From assembly GCF_001625565.1 (NCBI RefSeq), contig NZ_AUXS01000013.1, positions 186,001 to 250,000 on the forward strand: a stretch of 64,000 bases of DNA, in the 5' to 3' direction. The translations under genes were made by a program, and so were the position numbers. The stretch comes from Pseudoalteromonas luteoviolacea NCIMB 1944 (GTDB taxonomy: Bacteria; Pseudomonadota; Gammaproteobacteria; Enterobacterales; Alteromonadaceae). The notes below the pieces were generated by a model, which was not told where the DNA came from, searched no databases, and saw only the letters and a list, made by a program, of their open reading frames with translations. How positions within the stretch are numbered: the stretch's first letter is position 1; the number at the start of each line of letters is the position of its first letter. Positions 1 through 9,881 of the stretch are shown in pieces.

Positions 1-3000
1 CGACAAAGTCGCGTTAATTGACCCACAAGGCAGTAGCACGAGCTATGGTGAATTACTGTGTTTTGCAGATCAGTTGGCAGCTTATTTAGTGGCTGCTGGG
101 CTGCAAACACAAGAGCGAGTTATGGTGTGCTTACCAGCAGGTAGTATGTGGGTCAAGGCGATGTTGGCAGTGATGAGAGCTGAAGCTTGCTATGTACCTG
201 TTGACCCAGAGTACCCCTTAGAACGACTCCGTTACATTGCTCAGGATAGTCGATGTAAGTTTGTACTTACAAATTCCGAATGTTCCGAACTGTTGGAGCG
301 TTCTGGTATTGAAACAAAGGCGCTTATCAATTTAGATGCTTTGAATTTAGACGCTTTTAAAGAATGCGCGTCGCGACCACTGCCAACTAATGCAGAGCAA
401 CTTGCCTATGTGATTTACACCTCTGGCACAACTGGTCGGCCTAAAGGGGTGATGAATAAACATCGAGGTTTGATGAACCTGTGCCAGTGGCATCAGCGCA
501 CCTTTATGGTGAACGCACAATCGGTCTCGACACAGACAGCCAGTGTCGCGTTTGACGCTGCAGCTTGGGAGGTGTGGCCCTATCTGGTATCGGGCGCGAC
601 CTTGTTGTTCGTAGCAAAAGCAAACTACAGTGACGCACGCTTGATGACTCAAACTATGGATGAGTACGGCGTAACACATAGCTTTTTGGCGACCCCAGTA
701 GCACAAGCTGTGATGGCGGACCACGAGTTTTCACCTAAAACCTTGCGTTATTTGCTGGTCGGTGGCGATAAACTGGGCCAAGTTGATATGACTCGATACG
801 GTTTTAACCTCGTCAATAATTATGGCCCTACCGAAAGTGCCGTAGTAACGACATCAGGGATAGTTGACCCCAGTTTAGATGTGCCAGATATAGGCCTGCC
901 GATTGATAACACGCAATTGTTGATCCTCAATGAACAGCAACAACAACAGCCAGCAGGGGCCATTGGTGAGCTATATATAGCAGGCGCCAGTCTAGCGAGT
1001 GGCTATCTAAATCGTCAGGACTTAACGGATGAACGTTTTGAACTGTGGACTGCGCCCAATGGTGAGACGTTGCGTGTTTATCGCAGTGGTGATCTAGTTC
1101 GACAGCTTGCCTGTGGGCGTATTGCTTATGTTGGGCGCAATGATGACCAAGTGAAGTTACGCGGTTACCGTATCGAGCTCGATGAGATCACGGCACAGCT
1201 CAGTAAATTGCCAAGCATAGAGCAGGCGACGGTAATGCTGTGTGATGATGACGGTGCCCGACCTCGACTTATCGCATTTGTGACGCAAACGGGCCAATTG
1301 CAAGAGCGAGCTTTGACCACCGAGTTAGAAACTCGGTTGAGACAGGTGTTGCCAGCACACATGCTGCCCAGTGAATACGTACTGCTGGCTAATATGCCGC
1401 TGACTTCCCACGGCAAACTTGATAAAGGCGCACTGCGCGCCCGAGTTGGCAAGATGGCCACTTTGCCAGCTGCTTCTCAGAAGCAAACTACAGCTTCAGC
1501 GCATAGCGATATTCTGCTTAGTATCTACCGGGAACTACTCAAACGCCCCACACTCGGTTTGGAAGATGACTTCTTTGCTATGGGTGGAGATTCTATCCTC
1601 AGTATTCAGATTGCCACCCGGGCCCGAGCTCAGGGGGTTGAACTGGCTGTTTCAGATGTATTCACTTATCCCAGTGTGGCGCAATTGAGCGCCCATATTG
1701 GTCAGAGCCAAACATTAAATGATGTTCAATCAAACTATGTGGCCAGTTGTGGAACAGCCATCTTGCTGCCTGCACAGCAGTGGTTTTTTGAGCAGCAGTT
1801 TGAAGAGCCGACCCATTGGAACCAAGCTGTGATGTTGGGGTTAGACAAAGGCATTGAAGCAAGCCAATTAAGTGCAGTTATCACGGCTTTAATTTCACGC
1901 CATGATAGCTTGAGGTTAGTTGTGGATCACCCTCGTAGTGAGACCATGTATTTTAGTGAGCATGTATCAGCGGCTTCCTTATTGCACGTGTCGGATTTAA
2001 GTAATGCTTCCCATTGGCAAGGTGAATTGCAGCGTTTATGTGAGCAGTATCAGCAGAGTTTATGTTTTAACGGTGAACCATTAATTCGCTTCCTATTTGT
2101 TAGAAGTGGGCTCCACAGCGACCAAAATCGCTTGTGTATCATTGCACACCACTTGTTAATTGATGGTGTGTCATGGCGTATTTTACTGGAAGATTTATCT
2201 CAGGGGCTTTTGGCGAGTAGTAATGGACAAACAATCATGTTGCCTTGTCCGCCCGTTAGTCTTCAACAGGTAGCCGAGGCATTTGTAGATCATGCTAAGT
2301 ACGTAGCAAACAGTACTGATTGGCAGTTTGCCGTGCAAGCGGCGCGAGCGCAGACGCTATTTGAGATAGATACGCCAATAGCAAAACAATACATCTTGGG
2401 TAAACAGCAATTGAAGCTGTCTAGTTCGATGACTCAAGCCTTGCTGACCCACGCAAATCAGCCTTACGGCACCAATATTCAAGTGCTATTGCTGTCAGCA
2501 CTGCACTTAACAGTTAATCAGTTGTATGGTGCGCAATCACATGTGATCATGATGGAAGGACATGGCCGTGATATATCGCAAAACAGCATTGATAGCAGTC
2601 AAACGCTAGGTTGGATGACAGCTATGTATCCGCTGCATTTGTATGTCAATTCGAGTGCACTCAGCGATATGATATGCAAAGTCAAAGAAACACTGGCTGC
2701 AACCCAAGATAAGGCCAGTGATTTTGGCGCTTTACGCTATTTTCATCCTGATCCTGCGGTACGCGAGGCACTGCATCTAGACACCAACGGGCTGATATTT
2801 TTCAACTACCTTGGTCAGCTTGACAGTGTGATCCAAACAGGCGGTGTGATCTGTGATGCCGCAGAGTCATCAGGGACATTGATAAGTGCAAACAATCACT
2901 GTTTTTATGCCATGCAAATGACCTCTGCCATTCAGAATGCATGTTTATCCATTCAATTTGAGTTTGATACACAAAGGGTGTCGCCAGAGGCAGCAGACGC

Positions 3001-6000
3001 ATTTGTTCAGCAGCTGCACCGTGCCATTGATACGGTGGCTTTACACTGTACGCAACAGCAAGTACGCCATTATACCCAGAGTGACTTCAGTTTATTGCCC
3101 GCGTGCTCTGAGAGAAAACTCAATCAGTTGATTGCGAAATATCCGATTGATTCGGTGGAGGATATCTACCCATTGAGCCCATTGCAGCAGGGCATGTGGT
3201 TTCAGACTCAATTGGCCAAAGCCACTGATGACTCAGCACGCCCCTACCTTGAACAGTGTTGTTTTACCTTTGCCGGAGAATTTGATTGCGAGGCATTTGT
3301 GTATGCTTGGCAACAGGTTATCAAACAACACAGTATTTTGCGCAGTCGCTTTGAGATGGTTGATGGTCAGCCAGTTCAAGTTGTATTGCGTGAAAGTGAA
3401 CTACCCATTGAAATTGTACCGTGTGAAGGAATCGCAGTAGACGCGCAGGCTGAATATATGAAGGTGAAGGCGCGTCAAGCGTATGACCAAGGACCCATCT
3501 TAGATGGTGGTCATAGCATGCGGGTGCAACTCGTGCCCATGTCGGCGCAGCGCGTTGGGTTTATTTGGACTTATCACCATATGATCATGGATGGGTGGTC
3601 TTTACCGGTTTTATTTAGCGAGATTTTACGTTTTTATCGGGCGCGGATCGCAGGGTATAGCGCTACCACTCAACAGGATAATTTTGCCGACTTTATTGGT
3701 TATATACAGGCGCGCGACATACAAAAAGAAACGCGCTTTTGGCAAAGCTATCTAGCTGAGCTTGATACGCCAATGTTAATCAGCGAGCATTTAAACTCGG
3801 GGACAACGTCTACCACAGAGTATATCGAACAGCATGAAGTGCTCAGTGAGTCGCTGTGTAACGCCATTGGACAGAGCGCGGCCGAATTGGGTCTGACATC
3901 TAATCATATGATCCAAGGTGTGTTTGCATATTGGCTGAGTGTTTGTTGTGGTCGAAAGGATGTGATGTTTGGGCAGACCATTGCAGGGCGTCCTGCCCAA
4001 TTGAACAATATGGCGGATAGAGTCGGCCCATACATCAACACTCAAGTGGTCTACACCGAGGTAGACATGCACATGAGTGTGGCGACTTTTTTACAGCAGT
4101 TTAAAGAGAACGTGACTGCTTTAAGTGAACACCCTCATACCAGTTTGAGTGACGTGCACCGCTGGAGTCGCATTGACAATAGCCAAGACCTTTTTGATGT
4201 ACTTTATGTGTTTGAAAACTATCCGACCTCGCCATTGACGCAAGGGCCGGATCTACCTTTTGACATCATTGGTAGTGACTACCGGGATCAAACACACTAC
4301 CCGCTGACCTTAGTTGTTGGCGGTGAGCAGCAGTTGTCGCTGACTTTGTGTTATCAAAGTAGCTTGCTTACGCGGCGTCACGGCGCGCAATTTGTTGCGA
4401 TGCTCAGCCACTTGCTGACACAAGTCTGTGCAAACCCACAGCGTAAACTGAAGGAGTTGGCACATTGTCTGACGCCTCAAGGCAACACCGCTTTTGCTAC
4501 ATTTGAGCTAAATTCGGGTCCATTCGAGCCCGCCTCAAACACCTCACATCAAGGTGCACGAGAGCAAACACTACCTGCTGCATTTGCACAAGCGGCTGTG
4601 GCATATGGCGATGAAACAGCTATTACATATTTTGCCGACAAGCAAGAGCCCTTTGGTAGTACGCTGAGTTATCGAGAATTGGATAAACGCTCTAACCAGC
4701 TTGCCCACTGGCTTGTCGAGCAATTTGGGCATCATTCAGAGCAACCCATTGTGGGCCTTTGTCTCGTGCCGAGCCCTTCGTTGATAGTGGCAATTTTGGG
4801 CGTATTAAAAGCGGGGGCGGCCTATGTGCCGATGACTTCGGGCCTTCCTCAACAGCGAAAACAGCAGATTGTCGAGTCGTGCAAAGCCTCCTTGGTTTTG
4901 GCTGATCAGGTGATTTGGCAAGCTGAAAATGTACCTTGTTCAACATACTTGCTCGGTGAATTAAATAATTTACTCACGAGTTATTCTGATCTGCCAGTAG
5001 AGCGAGAGATCTCAAGTGCAGACTTGGGCTATGTGATTTATACCTCGGGCACAACAGGGGTGCCAAAAGGGGTGATGGTTGAACAGCGTAGTATTTTAAA
5101 TTACGTAAACTCTTTGTCTGCGCAGTACGGTATTGCGCCGCAAGACAATTACCTCCAGTTTGCCAGCTTTAGCTTTGATGTATTTGCTGAAGAGGTTTTT
5201 TGTACGTTGCTCAATGGTGCCACCTTGGTGATCAGTGAACAGTCCCAATTGCTCGATACCCAAAGGCTTTGTCAGTTAACTCATGAGGCTGATATCAGTT
5301 TAATGAGTTTACCGACTGCCTACTGGCATCAATTATGTGCGGCCCCACTGCAATTTAACCCAGGCTTGCGACTCATCACCATTGGCGGCGAGCAAATGCA
5401 GTTGGCTGCGCTTAAAGCTTGGCAGCAGCACCAGAGCCCAAGTATACGGTTGATAAACGCCTATGGACCAACGGAGACAACTATATCTGCCACCTTGCAA
5501 GAAGTTACCCAATGGCAAGATGGTGATATTGCGATTGGGCGGCCTGTGGCAGGATTGCAACTACATGTATTGGATGCTCAACTCAGAGCGGTACCTGACT
5601 ATGTGGTAGGGGAGCTTTACATTAGTGGTGTCGGTCTAGCGAGAGGGTACTTGGGCGATGAGCAAAAAACCGCTAAAGCGTTTATTTGCCACCCAGTATC
5701 CGGATTAAGGCTCTATAAAACGGGCGATCTGGTGAAAGTCAATACGCGTGGCGAAGTGGTCTTTTTAGGTCGTCGTGATGGTCAAGTTAAGGTGCGCGGC
5801 TATCGTATTGAGCTCGCTGACATCGAAAGCCAACTTATGACAATTGACGGCATCGCAAGTTGTGCCGTCGTGGTGCGCCAAGATGGCAGTGGCAATGAGC
5901 AGTTGGTCGCTTTTGTTGAAAGGCTATCCACATGCCAAGATATGTCACAGGTTACTTCGCAGCTTAGTATTAAGTTACCCAGTTATATGGTGCCTAATAT

Positions 6001-7183
6001 CATCGAGCCGATTGACGCGTTACCGCACACCGCGAGTGGAAAGTTAGATCGTCGAGCTTTGACTGTGCGAGCACAAGCGTTGTCTCTTCACACTAATGCA
6101 GTAGAAGCACCACAAAGCACACTCGAAAAACGCATTGCAGCACAATTTGGCCTGTTACTCAAAGTAGACACAGTGGGCTTGGATGATGATTTCTTTGCCC
6201 TTGGAGGTCACTCTCTGCTGATCATGCAGTTGGTCGCTGAAATTCAATCTCAACTACACTTAAATGTACCAATCGCGGCGATAATGCAACATAGCTCAGT
6301 GAGAAAACTGGCGAGTTATATTGACTCACAGCTGTCTTCTCAGTCGCAGCAAAGCGGTATGCCAAATACGTTGATGTGCCTGCAACACGGTGAAATCGGA
6401 TTCACACCGCTCGTTGTTATTGCGGGTGCTGGTGGTTTGTTAATGTCGTTCGTCAAACTGGTGAACATGCTAGACAAACGCATACCTGTGTATGGTTTAC
6501 AACCTGATGCTATTGCCGATAACCCTGAACTGATTGGCAATATTCACTTGACCGCCAAACACTATTTACAAGCGCTGCAGAACCAAACAGAGTTTACTCA
6601 TGCGCATATTGTTGCACATTCATTTGGCGCATTTATTGGTTACGAATTGGCTCTATTATCACAAAGCAGCGGTTTTACCTGTGATTCCCTGACAATTTTA
6701 GATACACCACGGCCAAGCAATGCCACACCAGCTGTGGATGCGCAGCAAATTGATAAATTTATGTTGCAAGACTTGTGTACTTTTTTCTGTATTTCGCCGC
6801 GACAAAATGAAATTGAGCACTATATTCAAATGGCTGGAATGGCAAAGTTAGCGATTTTGTCAGAGTGGCTCGCACAAAAAGATGTGCAGATATCAGTGCA
6901 GCAGTTAAACAATTTTTATCAAGTTTACAAAGCGCAAGTACTGGCAGATGTGGCGATTGATAAGCCACTGACAAATACAAAAGTCACAGTAATCAAAGCC
7001 GAAAACACCACTGAATTTGAGGGGCGAGCAGTGAAATTGGACATGGGCTGGCAGCGCGTGGTGGCGAATTTAGATACGCTGGAAATCACAGGTGATCACC
7101 TGTCGATATTGCAAAAGACAACGGATATGAAAGCACTCGTTGAACAGATAGAAGATCACTACATACTGCATAGCAAAATGTAA
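1..7183 (+). CDS. Non-ribosomal peptide synthetase, C-terminal part (A-PCP-E-C-A-PCP-TE), cut by window start
   Basis: The frame is open from base 2, so the 5' end lies outside the window. Domain order: adenylation A1 (YTSGTTG near 415, YGPTES near 823, RGYRIEL near 1160); carrier with GGDSI near 1585; epimerisation domain (PAQQWFFEQ near 1766, HHLLIDG near 2148, EGHGRD near 2557, FNYLGQ near 2802); condensation domain (PLSPLQQG near 3173, HHMIMDGWS near 3576); A2 (YTSGTTG near 5038, YGPTET near 5462); carrier with GGHSL near 6206; thioesterase (AHSFGA near 6614, GDHLS near 7090). Hand alignment to GrsA numbering gives pocket residues D-A-W-F-L-G-N-V-V for A1, which equals the known leucine code, and D-V-E-S-T-G-A-I-S for A2, which I cannot assign. 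The E domain implies D-Leu, joined by a condensation domain of presumed DCL type. This is the terminal module; the TE should release or cyclise the peptide at the cytosolic face. Confidence 0.95.
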   Translation, partial: DKVALIDPQGSSTSYGELLCFADQLAAYLVAAGLQTQERVMVCLPAGSMWVKAMLAVMRAEACYVPVDPEYPLERLRYIAQDSRCKFVLTNSECSELLERSGIETKALINLDALNLDAFKECASRPLPTNAEQLAYVIYTSGTTGRPKGVMNKHRGLMNLCQWHQRTFMVNAQSVSTQTASVAFDAAAWEVWPYLVSGATLLFVAKANYSDARLMTQTMDEYGVTHSFLATPVAQAVMADHEFSPKTLRYLLVGGDKLGQVDMTRYGFNLVNNYGPTESAVVTTSGIVDPSLDVPDIGLPIDNTQLLILNEQQQQQPAGAIGELYIAGASLASGYLNRQDLTDERFELWTAPNGETLRVYRSGDLVRQLACGRIAYVGRNDDQVKLRGYRIELDEITAQLSKLPSIEQATVMLCDDDGARPRLIAFVTQTGQLQERALTTELETRLRQVLPAHMLPSEYVLLANMPLTSHGKLDKGALRARVGKMATLPAASQKQTTASAHSDILLSIYRELLKRPTLGLEDDFFAMGGDSILSIQIATRARAQGVELAVSDVFTYPSVAQLSAHIGQSQTLNDVQSNYVASCGTAILLPAQQWFFEQQFEEPTHWNQAVMLGLDKGIEASQLSAVITALISRHDSLRLVVDHPRSETMYFSEHVSAASLLHVSDLSNASHWQGELQRLCEQYQQSLCFNGEPLIRFLFVRSGLHSDQNRLCIIAHHLLIDGVSWRILLEDLSQGLLASSNGQTIMLPCPPVSLQQVAEAFVDHAKYVANSTDWQFAVQAARAQTLFEIDTPIAKQYILGKQQLKLSSSMTQALLTHANQPYGTNIQVLLLSALHLTVNQLYGAQSHVIMMEGHGRDISQNSIDSSQTLGWMTAMYPLHLYVNSSALSDMICKVKETLAATQDKASDFGALRYFHPDPAVREALHLDTNGLIFFNYLGQLDSVIQTGGVICDAAESSGTLISANNHCFYAMQMTSAIQNACLSIQFEFDTQRVSPEAADAFVQQLHRAIDTVALHCTQQQVRHYTQSDFSLLPACSERKLNQLIAKYPIDSVEDIYPLSPLQQGMWFQTQLAKATDDSARPYLEQCCFTFAGEFDCEAFVYAWQQVIKQHSILRSRFEMVDGQPVQVVLRESELPIEIVPCEGIAVDAQAEYMKVKARQAYDQGPILDGGHSMRVQLVPMSAQRVGFIWTYHHMIMDGWSLPVLFSEILRFYRARIAGYSATTQQDNFADFIGYIQARDIQKETRFWQSYLAELDTPMLISEHLNSGTTSTTEYIEQHEVLSESLCNAIGQSAAELGLTSNHMIQGVFAYWLSVCCGRKDVMFGQTIAGRPAQLNNMADRVGPYINTQVVYTEVDMHMSVATFLQQFKENVTALSEHPHTSLSDVHRWSRIDNSQDLFDVLYVFENYPTSPLTQGPDLPFDIIGSDYRDQTHYPLTLVVGGEQQLSLTLCYQSSLLTRRHGAQFVAMLSHLLTQVCANPQRKLKELAHCLTPQGNTAFATFELNSGPFEPASNTSHQGAREQTLPAAFAQAAVAYGDETAITYFADKQEPFGSTLSYRELDKRSNQLAHWLVEQFGHHSEQPIVGLCLVPSPSLIVAILGVLKAGAAYVPMTSGLPQQRKQQIVESCKASLVLADQVIWQAENVPCSTYLLGELNNLLTSYSDLPVEREISSADLGYVIYTSGTTGVPKGVMVEQRSILNYVNSLSAQYGIAPQDNYLQFASFSFDVFAEEVFCTLLNGATLVISEQSQLLDTQRLCQLTHEADISLMSLPTAYWHQLCAAPLQFNPGLRLITIGGEQMQLAALKAWQQHQSPSIRLINAYGPTETTISATLQEVTQWQDGDIAIGRPVAGLQLHVLDAQLRAVPDYVVGELYISGVGLARGYLGDEQKTAKAFICHPVSGLRLYKTGDLVKVNTRGEVVFLGRRDGQVKVRGYRIELADIESQLMTIDGIASCAVVVRQDGSGNEQLVAFVERLSTCQDMSQVTSQLSIKLPSYMVPNIIEPIDALPHTASGKLDRRALTVRAQALSLHTNAVEAPQSTLEKRIAAQFGLLLKVDTVGLDDDFFALGGHSLLIMQLVAEIQSQLHLNVPIAAIMQHSSVRKLASYIDSQLSSQSQQSGMPNTLMCLQHGEIGFTPLVVIAGAGGLLMSFVKLVNMLDKRIPVYGLQPDAIADNPELIGNIHLTAKHYLQALQNQTEFTHAHIVAHSFGAFIGYELALLSQSSGFTCDSLTILDTPRPSNATPAVDAQQIDKFMLQDLCTFFCISPRQNEIEHYIQMAGMAKLAILSEWLAQKDVQISVQQLNNFYQVYKAQVLADVAIDKPLTNTKVTVIKAENTTEFEGRAVKLDMGWQRVVANLDTLEITGDHLSILQKTTDMKALVEQIEDHYILHSKM

Positions 7184-7229
7184 ATATTATGTTGTAATTT
7201 TATCTTACCTAGTTAAGGATGGGAATAGA

Positions 7230-8198
7230 ATGGATCAGTTACTAGCGCTCGACAAAGAGGATATGAGGACAGGAATAAATAGTTTTGTGCATGATCTGTC
7301 CGCTCACAGGCAAAGCGGGTTGGCTTGGGTTAAAGGTCACATAAAAGAGATCAATGAATGGGTAGACAGGGATGGTGTGGCATTGTTACGCGGATTGAAC
7401 ATCGTCAGTACCAATCAGTTTAGCACTATTTTAGAAACCATTTTTCAAGAGCCTTTGGCCCAATATATTTATCGTTCGTCACCGCGAACAGCACTGAGAA
7501 ACAATATTTACACCACCACAGAATATCATGCTGATCAGGTGATATTACAACACAATGAAAATGCCTATTCTAATTGCTGGCCAATGAGAATGGGGTTTTT
7601 CTGCGTGGTGCCAGCTAAAACGGGCGGCAATACGCCTCTTGCGGATAGCCGCGCCGTCTATCGGCAGCTACCTGTTGCACTGCGAGACAAGTTTGAACGG
7701 CTCGGGGTGATGTACGTGCGCAATTATGGCGAGATAGACTTGCCTTGGCAGGAAGTATTTCAAACGCAAAATAAAGCTGATGTTGAAGCATATTGCTGGA
7801 AGAACGACATTATCTTTGAGTGGAAATCTGACAATCATTTGCAGACACGGCAAATCAGGCCAGCGGTAGCGACGCATCCAAAAACGGGTGAAAAAGTCTG
7901 GTTCAATCAGGCGCATTTATTTCATTGTTCAAGCATTGATAATCAGCTACCCGAATCGATGCGCGAGAGTATAGGAATGGACAATTTACCGCGCAATGCT
8001 TATTTCGGTGATGGCAGTGACATTGATGCAAGCGACATAGCAACTATCAATGAGGTCTATCAATCGCTGACCTTTGCTTATCAGTGGCAGCGCAATGACA
8101 TTATGCTGCTCGACAACATGCTGTATACACATGGTCGAGAAGCGTATACAGGCACCAGAAAGGTACTGGTGGGCATGGCAAAAGCGGCGTATGGCTAG
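7230..8198 (+). CDS. TauD/TfdA-family Fe(II)/2-oxoglutarate dioxygenase, SyrP-like amino-acid hydroxylase
   Basis: 322 residues, starting 46 bases after the synthetase with an AAGGA ribosome site. Visible family features are EYHADQ, the candidate metal-binding HNE (H-x-E) within QHNENAYSNCWP, the GGNTPLADSR strand, and a distal THGRE followed by TGTRKV that can supply the second His and the 2-oxoglutarate Arg. SyrP and related enzymes hydroxylate a carrier-bound or free amino acid in peptide biosynthesis. Position and co-direction make it a tailoring enzyme of this cluster, probably beta-hydroxylating one building block. Which residue it modifies cannot be read from sequence; the unassigned A2 residue or one loaded upstream of the window are both possible. 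Confidence 0.85.
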   Translation: MDQLLALDKEDMRTGINSFVHDLSAHRQSGLAWVKGHIKEINEWVDRDGVALLRGLNIVSTNQFSTILETIFQEPLAQYIYRSSPRTALRNNIYTTTEYHADQVILQHNENAYSNCWPMRMGFFCVVPAKTGGNTPLADSRAVYRQLPVALRDKFERLGVMYVRNYGEIDLPWQEVFQTQNKADVEAYCWKNDIIFEWKSDNHLQTRQIRPAVATHPKTGEKVWFNQAHLFHCSSIDNQLPESMRESIGMDNLPRNAYFGDGSDIDASDIATINEVYQSLTFAYQWQRNDIMLLDNMLYTHGREAYTGTRKVLVGMAKAAYG

Positions 8199-8293
8199 GT
8201 AACAGGCTATATGCGCGTTTTTCGTGTCGAAAACGGGTTTGTTAGTAGTAAAGAAGTTGGCAAAGTAACTAAACAACGCTAGGGAAACACACA

Positions 8294-9664
8294 ATGAACG
8301 GGTTTTATCAGCAACAACTCAAGGTAGTATGCCTATGCTGTATGAGTTTATTACTAACTTCTTGTTTTAAAAACAGTGTGGCGCAAGACAATACAATCAC
8401 GGCTGAGCAGATTGAAAAGTTCAAAGTCACGGTGAGAGACTACTGCGATAAAATGGTATTTTTTGGCAGTATTTATATCACCTCAGGCGAGGATGTAGTG
8501 TATGAGACTAATTGTGGTCCACAAAACATTCAATATGATGTCGCCAATACCTCTGATTCTAAATTCCGTATTGGCTCCAATACCAAGGAGTTTGCTGCCG
8601 CTATTTTACTGCGCACGCTTGCTGGTGAGGATCTACACAGCAAAACGATCCGCGACTATTTACCTTGGTATCCAGACAACCAGTGCGCGGATGTTTCGCT
8701 GCACAATTTATTGAGCATGTCGTCGGGGATCAATGATTATAGCGCGAACCCGGAGGTGTTTTTAAACTGGGGTTGGCGGCCATATTTATACAATGATGTA
8801 ACGAATTTAAATGGACCTGAGGGATTTAGCAATCGCTTTTGTACATGCAAAGAGCAAGATAATAAGCCGAGCTTTGAGCCGGGTTCCAAATTTGACTATA
8901 GCAATTGTAACTATTACATAATCGGTAATATTCTCGAGCAATTAGCAGCGGGCAAGCAAGGTCAAATCGACTCGAACTTTTATTTTAGAAATATTGTTAA
9001 AGAGCAAATATTAGACCCGCTCAATATGCAAGACAGCGGCACATTCAATGCCATTGGTATAGTTGAAAATATGACCACTGGGTATGTCTTTGACCAAAAC
9101 CAGTATTTGCCGCTCACCACGGGACGTCCACCAGAAACAGGTGGTCCTGCACCGTATGAAAATATCTTTAAAAACCCTTACAGCAATCCTCTGGTGCTCT
9201 ATTCCGCAGGAGATATGTACTCCACAGTGAAAGATATGTCCAAGTGGGATCAAGGCTTGTATGGGGATACGATTTTAAATGAAGCACAGAAAGAAATGGC
9301 GTTTGCGCCTTACCAAAATACACAAAGCGAAGATGAGTGTGAATACTTTGGCTACGGTTGGTTTGTGACGTATATCGATCCGAATCAGTACGGCAAAGTG
9401 CCAGATTGCCCAGATGATCCAAACAGTACCAATTTGAACAAATATGAAAAGTTTTTACAGTACTCTGGAAGCTATCCATATTCATGGGTGACGAGCTTTT
9501 CACGACTGTTAGAGCGTGATCAAGCTGTGATGGCCTTTAGCAATTACAACAAAACCGGTTATGAGTCCGATTGTATTGCAGAAGAGCTTCGCAACATTAT
9601 TTTTTATAACGATCGACATCGTACTGAGCAGTGCCAAGGTGTATTGGATGGCACGATAAATTAA
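8294..9664 (+). CDS. Serine hydrolase of the beta-lactamase / S12 peptidase fold, lipoprotein
   Basis: 456 residues. The N-terminus is a lipoprotein signal with lipobox LLTSC, so the mature protein is probably anchored in the cell envelope. The S12/class C motifs are present: SNTK (S-x-x-K) in RIGSNTKEF and YSN (Y-x-N) in FDYSNCNYY; a clear H/K-T-G third motif is not obvious, with YSGSYPYSW the best candidate. The mature region has about ten cysteines, fitting disulphide formation outside the cytoplasm. S12 enzymes include D-aminopeptidases, D,D-carboxypeptidases, esterases and the ClbP/ZmaM class that removes N-terminal prodrug motifs from non-ribosomal peptides. Its place between tailoring and export genes suggests maturation, resistance or turnover of the product. 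The exact reaction is unknown. Confidence 0.8.
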   Translation: MNGFYQQQLKVVCLCCMSLLLTSCFKNSVAQDNTITAEQIEKFKVTVRDYCDKMVFFGSIYITSGEDVVYETNCGPQNIQYDVANTSDSKFRIGSNTKEFAAAILLRTLAGEDLHSKTIRDYLPWYPDNQCADVSLHNLLSMSSGINDYSANPEVFLNWGWRPYLYNDVTNLNGPEGFSNRFCTCKEQDNKPSFEPGSKFDYSNCNYYIIGNILEQLAAGKQGQIDSNFYFRNIVKEQILDPLNMQDSGTFNAIGIVENMTTGYVFDQNQYLPLTTGRPPETGGPAPYENIFKNPYSNPLVLYSAGDMYSTVKDMSKWDQGLYGDTILNEAQKEMAFAPYQNTQSEDECEYFGYGWFVTYIDPNQYGKVPDCPDDPNSTNLNKYEKFLQYSGSYPYSWVTSFSRLLERDQAVMAFSNYNKTGYESDCIAEELRNIIFYNDRHRTEQCQGVLDGTIN

Positions 9665-9881
9665 GTGAAGTAACAAAAATCAGAATAAGGCTGCCTGCGG
9701 TAGAGTGTTGGGTGAAGTGTGTCTCTGTGCTTTTGTCGGCCTTAAAGAAGCGAATTTCTGCTTTTTCACGTGAAATTGCAGTGATAAGGGCAAGTAAATG
9801 CAAAGTTTAATGATGTTTAAACACTTCGCATGAACTTGGTGGGTTCACAACTGTTTAAATCTACATCATAGAGGATGAATT

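Noticed and set aside
4692-4946. Antisense and out-of-frame ORFs inside the NRPS
   Set aside because: All lie within adenylation or condensation coding sequence and lack start signals; they are by-products of the long open frame.
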